Positions 61,256 through 64,000 of a stretch of 64,000 nucleotides of DNA are shown in pieces. Each line of letters starts with the position of its first letter. Position 1 is the first letter of the stretch. This stretch comes from Bradyrhizobium yuanmingense (GTDB lineage Bacteria; Pseudomonadota; Alphaproteobacteria; Rhizobiales; Xanthobacteraceae): assembly GCF_029167105.1 (NCBI RefSeq), contig NZ_JARFML010000036.1, positions 16,739 through 80,738 on the forward strand, written 5' to 3'. The position numbers were made by a program, and so were the translations under genes. The notes under the pieces are model-generated. The model was not told the origin of the DNA. It was given only the letters and a program-made list of their open reading frames with translations, and did no database searches.

Positions 61256-61887
61256 GTAGGATGGGTTGAGCCCTTGCGAAACCCATCGCTGCTCTATCCC
61301 CGCTCACCGTCATCGCGGCGGTCATCCGACTGATCGCCGGCCCAATCGACAGGTCATTGCCGAGTTTGACGTGACGATGAAACGAGGAGGGCGCCCAGTC
61401 ACGCACCCGATTGACGAGCCCGTGCTTGATCGGATTGATGTGAACATAGTCGACATGCCGCGCGAAATCGACGTCGTCACGAATAGTATGTTCCCAATAT
61501 CTGCGCTGCCAGATGCCCCGCTCATCTTTTGCCGAGCGGCTTTGGGATATCTTTTCATTGCGCGCCATGCCGCGCGAAAAGGTGGATTTGATCAACTGCC
61601 AGCGCATCGCAAAATCGGCATCACCTTCCGGCAACGTCCACACCGTGTGAAGGTGGTCAGGCAGCACCACGATGGCATCGATCGTGAATAGATGGCGCTG
61701 ATGCGTTTCGCGAAACGCCACGCGCAACGCCTCGATATGATCTGTCAACAATGCCAGCTTCCGCTCCGCCAGATTGACGGTGAAGAAGAAACACCCAGCC
61801 GGAACGAAGTTGCGGCGGTACGCGTCATGACGCGATCTTGTCACGAAACAAGTGCGATGGGTTTCGCAAGGGCTCAACCCATCCTAC
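61256..61887. mobile_element. RAYT/REP unit with 34-bp perfect inverted ends
   Basis: Ends at 61256-61289 and 61854-61887 are exact reverse complements of each other (GTAGGATGGGTTGAGCCCTT on the left). Between them is one REP-associated tyrosine transposase gene, oriented leftward. The repeats are the REP sequences that RAYTs mobilise; other REP copies occur at 60345 and 60478-60512. Confidence 0.88.
61294..61844 (-). pseudogene. REP-associated tyrosine transposase (RAYT, Y1_Tnp), frameshifted near its end
   Basis: About 183 codons. The start is taken at GTG 61842-61844 just outside the repeat (a TTG inside the repeat gives a longer version). RRNFVPAGCFFFTVNLAERK is the RAYT N-terminus; PDHLHTVWTLP is the HUH metal site; the catalytic Tyr lies in YWEHTIRDDVDFARHVDYVHINPIKHG. 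After HRHVKLGND a -1 frame change near 61349-61355 is needed to reach the family end PVDWAGDQSDDRRDDG (stop at 61294-61296). As it stands the frame runs on through the REP for another ~240 bp, so the C-terminus is altered. It may or may not be active. Confidence 0.85.
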
Positions 61888-61893
61888 GGGCTG

Positions 61894-63732
61894 CTATTTC
61901 TTATTGTGCAGTCGAGAAGTAATTTCTCTCACCAACTGCTTTATCGCGGCCTTGGTGTCTGCATCAAAATCTGCAAACTTTATCTTCTTCCCTCGAACCT
62001 TGTTCAGGAACTCATAAGCCAAAATGGGCTTTGAGTGCGTGCTGCTCTTTACGTGTTGGGAGTTTTTGCCTTCATAAGTTAGATCAGGATCACCAAGAAT
62101 GTGCAAACAAAAGTCGTTCTTCGAAAAGATATCCTCCATGCCGTCGCCTGCAATCTTGAGCATGCGCTGCTTGGAAACTATTTCATCATCGCCAAACATG
62201 TAACGTTTGAGGTTATTATACGCTTGCCTTCCGGCGCTGTCGTCATCAACGGCGACAATGAACTCTAAGCCCCACCCTAAGAACATATTGGCTAGTGCCT
62301 GTACGTTACTGGCACCGGTTGCGGCAATGAAGTAGGCCTCCTGCTTCTCTCCCAGAAGGTCCCAAAAGGCAGTCAAATAATAGAAGCCGCTGATTTCCTC
62401 CAATATTACGTTATTTCGTTTTTTGACTACCTGCTGATGAGACAGATCGACGCCCATCGCCGTTAACACAGGCGACAGGGTGTCTCTAGAAGCCGCGCCA
62501 AGTTCATGCGCGTGAACCAGTGTGGTGGGCGAATTGTCAGCATCGCCGTCTCTCTGCGCGGCAATGACCCTGTAGAGCTTATCGTATTCGATCATATGGG
62601 GGCTGTGTGTCGAGTACACGATCTGGCTTTTGTTGGACTTCGCCAATCCATTGATCACTTTCAAGACGTCCGCCTGCGCCTTTGAATGCAGGTTCGCGCC
62701 TGGCTCATCGAACAGGAATACTGTTCCCTGCTCGTCATTTTCAGAGGCCTTTAGCTGGAGATAGAACGAGATAAACCAGCGTACTCCTAAGCTGCGCTGC
62801 TTTGGGAACAGTTGATTTGTCCCATCGGTGATCCAAAACTCGAGATGTGGTGCCCCCGCACTTTTCTGAGCCCCCGGACCGTAATAAGCAAACGAACACT
62901 TGAGCTGAAGTTTTTCGTTCTTCCCAATCGTTTGGCTCCAGAACGAACTGAAATCGGCGGTTACCGTCGCGTTCGCGCGCGCTAACAGCGTTTGCCGGGT
63001 TCTAGGGCTTCCATCTACGAGAGCGTCCAAGTTGATATTGGCAATCTTCAAGAAATTGGCCGCAGCCTGCATTCCCGTGCCTGAAAGAACCGACTCCCCC
63101 CTCTTTCCCTTTTGAATGTCTACTCGATCAGGCAGCAGGCCTGCAGCTTGATCAAACAACACGATTGCTGGAGCTAGCGCACAAATTTCTTCACCGAGCC
63201 GCTCCGGCGTAAGGTCGTACACGACCTTCTTAGCCCTCTCCTCCTCCGCATCTTCACCGCTCTCGATCTCTTCTTCCTCTGCTGTTTCGCTTTCCGTGTC
63301 TTTGACTTTCGGCGCAGCATTCTTTTGCAGCGCTTCCGCTAGATCGGTGTCCTCGCATGATATTACGCAAGCATATTTGGCGTTGGCAGCGTCATAACGC
63401 CAACGAAAGCTCACGATGAGCTCGCCTTCGCGCATCTCAAGAATTACTCCTGCGACAGCAACTTGGTCTTCATTGTATGCGGCTAATGCCGCTAAAAGTC
63501 GTTTAGCGTCTATCTCGATGCGCAAGAATATGGCGGGCATCGGCGCATCGATCCGACAATCGTCGTCCGAAATATCCGTTGCGTGAAGCGTCGTTGCGAG
63601 CGCTTCGAGGATCGATGATTTTCCGCTCTCGTTCTGACCGACTATGACGGTGATGCCATCCGACGCGAAGGGACACCATCCGGTGTCCACGATTGATCGG
63701 AAATTGGTGATGCGGAACGCAATCAACTTCAT
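61894..63732 (-). CDS. OLD-family ATP-dependent nuclease-like protein (ABC-type ATPase + TOPRIM)
   Basis: 612 residues; the ATG at 63730-63732 has GGGGGAGGG upstream and agrees with the start MKLIAFRITNFRSIVD. Walker A is GQNESGKSS at 32-40; Walker B is VFLFDEPGANLHS near 338-350 with the D-E pair; the switch His lies in YSTHSPH near 373-379. The C-terminal TOPRIM domain starts near 465: EAYFIAATGASNV, where the usual E-G-x-x-D first motif is altered, but VAVDDDSAGRQAY (495-507) keeps the DxD. An acidic insertion DTESETAEEEEIESGEDAEEE sits in the ATPase. Such proteins act in phage defence or DNA repair; class 2 needs a UvrD partner (Gabija), not seen here. Base composition is less GC-rich than neighbours, indicating horizontal transfer. 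Confidence 0.88.
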   Translation of the reverse strand: MKLIAFRITNFRSIVDTGWCPFASDGITVIVGQNESGKSSILEALATTLHATDISDDDCRIDAPMPAIFLRIEIDAKRLLAALAAYNEDQVAVAGVILEMREGELIVSFRWRYDAANAKYACVISCEDTDLAEALQKNAAPKVKDTESETAEEEEIESGEDAEEERAKKVVYDLTPERLGEEICALAPAIVLFDQAAGLLPDRVDIQKGKRGESVLSGTGMQAAANFLKIANINLDALVDGSPRTRQTLLARANATVTADFSSFWSQTIGKNEKLQLKCSFAYYGPGAQKSAGAPHLEFWITDGTNQLFPKQRSLGVRWFISFYLQLKASENDEQGTVFLFDEPGANLHSKAQADVLKVINGLAKSNKSQIVYSTHSPHMIEYDKLYRVIAAQRDGDADNSPTTLVHAHELGAASRDTLSPVLTAMGVDLSHQQVVKKRNNVILEEISGFYYLTAFWDLLGEKQEAYFIAATGASNVQALANMFLGWGLEFIVAVDDDSAGRQAYNNLKRYMFGDDEIVSKQRMLKIAGDGMEDIFSKNDFCLHILGDPDLTYEGKNSQHVKSSTHSKPILAYEFLNKVRGKKIKFADFDADTKAAIKQLVREITSRLHNKK

Positions 63733-63845
63733 CTCAGCCCTCCCCCTAGAATCTAAATCTAGGTGCAACCGGAGGCGGTAAGCAAGCTGCTTGCGCCCCT
63801 TCTGTAGCCTTCGTGGAAGAGCAAGAATGTTATTCACATATTGAT

Positions 63846-63998
63846 CTAATGTCCGTTGCGGTGCGGGTCCGTTCCATTGAGCTGAGAAAAGTACTGGGCG
63901 CCGCTAGCCGCTCTGCAGATAGCGAGTCCCGGCGGACCCCAGCCTTTCCACTTCACGACGCCCGTAATCCTAAGGAGTTCGCTCCCGCCCCCCTTGAG
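63846..63998 (-). other. open reading frame running off the right edge (partial, unassigned)
   Basis: On the minus strand the frame entering from the right edge reads LKGGGSELLRITGVVKWKGWG and ends with DPHRNGH and TAG at 63846-63848. The first part recalls the entry of a cold-shock domain (GVVKWF), but what follows does not fit that fold. It could be a gene truncated by the OLD-family island. Only 51 codons are visible, so no firm call. Confidence 0.25.
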
Positions 63999-64000
63999 CC

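Overview
The window reads as a chromosomal segment of a GC-rich alphaproteobacterium, most likely Bradyrhizobium or a close relative. The reasons are the strong G/C bias at third codon positions, an alphaproteobacterial gene set (RpoE-ChrR, HisG with HisZ, DUF2093, DUF4170, DUF6101, GlcE/GlcF, TorF-type porin, CheZ-like phosphatase), a CIRCE-controlled groESL operon, and many REP-like palindromes of the kind that fill intergenic regions in these genomes. Genus is inferred from these features; no 16S gene is present. I saw no rRNA, tRNA or CRISPR array.

Layout. Positions 1-8.1 kb start with the end of an EAL phosphodiesterase and then hold a stress-lipid regulon: a FAD oxidoreductase / DUF1365 / Cfa-like operon, DUF1295 and DUF2177 membrane proteins, a second ECF sigma factor with a 100-residue partner, and an RpoE-ChrR sigma/zinc anti-sigma pair. 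Four promoters here share TGATCC-N16-CGTT, so RpoE probably controls itself, the second sigma factor, DUF2177 and the lipid operon. Positions 8.2-18.9 kb hold small enzymes and secreted hypotheticals (nitrobindin-like, RibD-like, amine oxidase, TPR, hotdog thioesterase, Nudix CoA hydrolase), one aldo/keto reductase pseudogene and a possible small RNA. Positions 19-26.8 kb hold a TAXI-type TRAP transporter with DUF1850, an SDR, and glycolate oxidase subunits glcE-glcF. Positions 26.8-35 kb hold a histone-like Lys-rich protein, a TorF-type porin, an SbmA/BacA-like ABC exporter, secreted hypotheticals and groES-groEL.

Positions 35.3-46.7 kb hold a lipoprotein, the CheZ-like phosphatase, an L,D-transpeptidase, DUF2076, a GT2/ChbG pair, hisZ-hisG, rsmE, and ubiA preceded by two long perfect hairpins. 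Positions 46.7-53.1 kb hold DUF6101 and a tightly overlapping run pmbA - CysQ-like - DUF4170 - DUF374 acyltransferase - waaA - lpxK, which serves lipid A/LPS core assembly. Positions 53.3-60.2 kb hold a GYD protein, very small ORFs, a TadE/TadE/TadG operon, DUF2093, a hydrolase lacking its nucleophile and xseA. Positions 60.2-64 kb are accessory: REP repeats, a frameshifted REP-associated transposase (RAYT) between 34-bp perfect inverted repeats, a decayed second unit, and an OLD-family ATPase/TOPRIM gene of visibly lower GC.

The most notable points are the RpoE-driven cascade into a second ECF sigma factor without a recognisable anti-sigma, the Cfa-like enzyme that may belong to furan-fatty-acid rather than cyclopropane chemistry, the RAYT/REP unit beside the OLD-family gene with a degenerate TOPRIM glutamate, and the twin hairpins running into the ubiA start.
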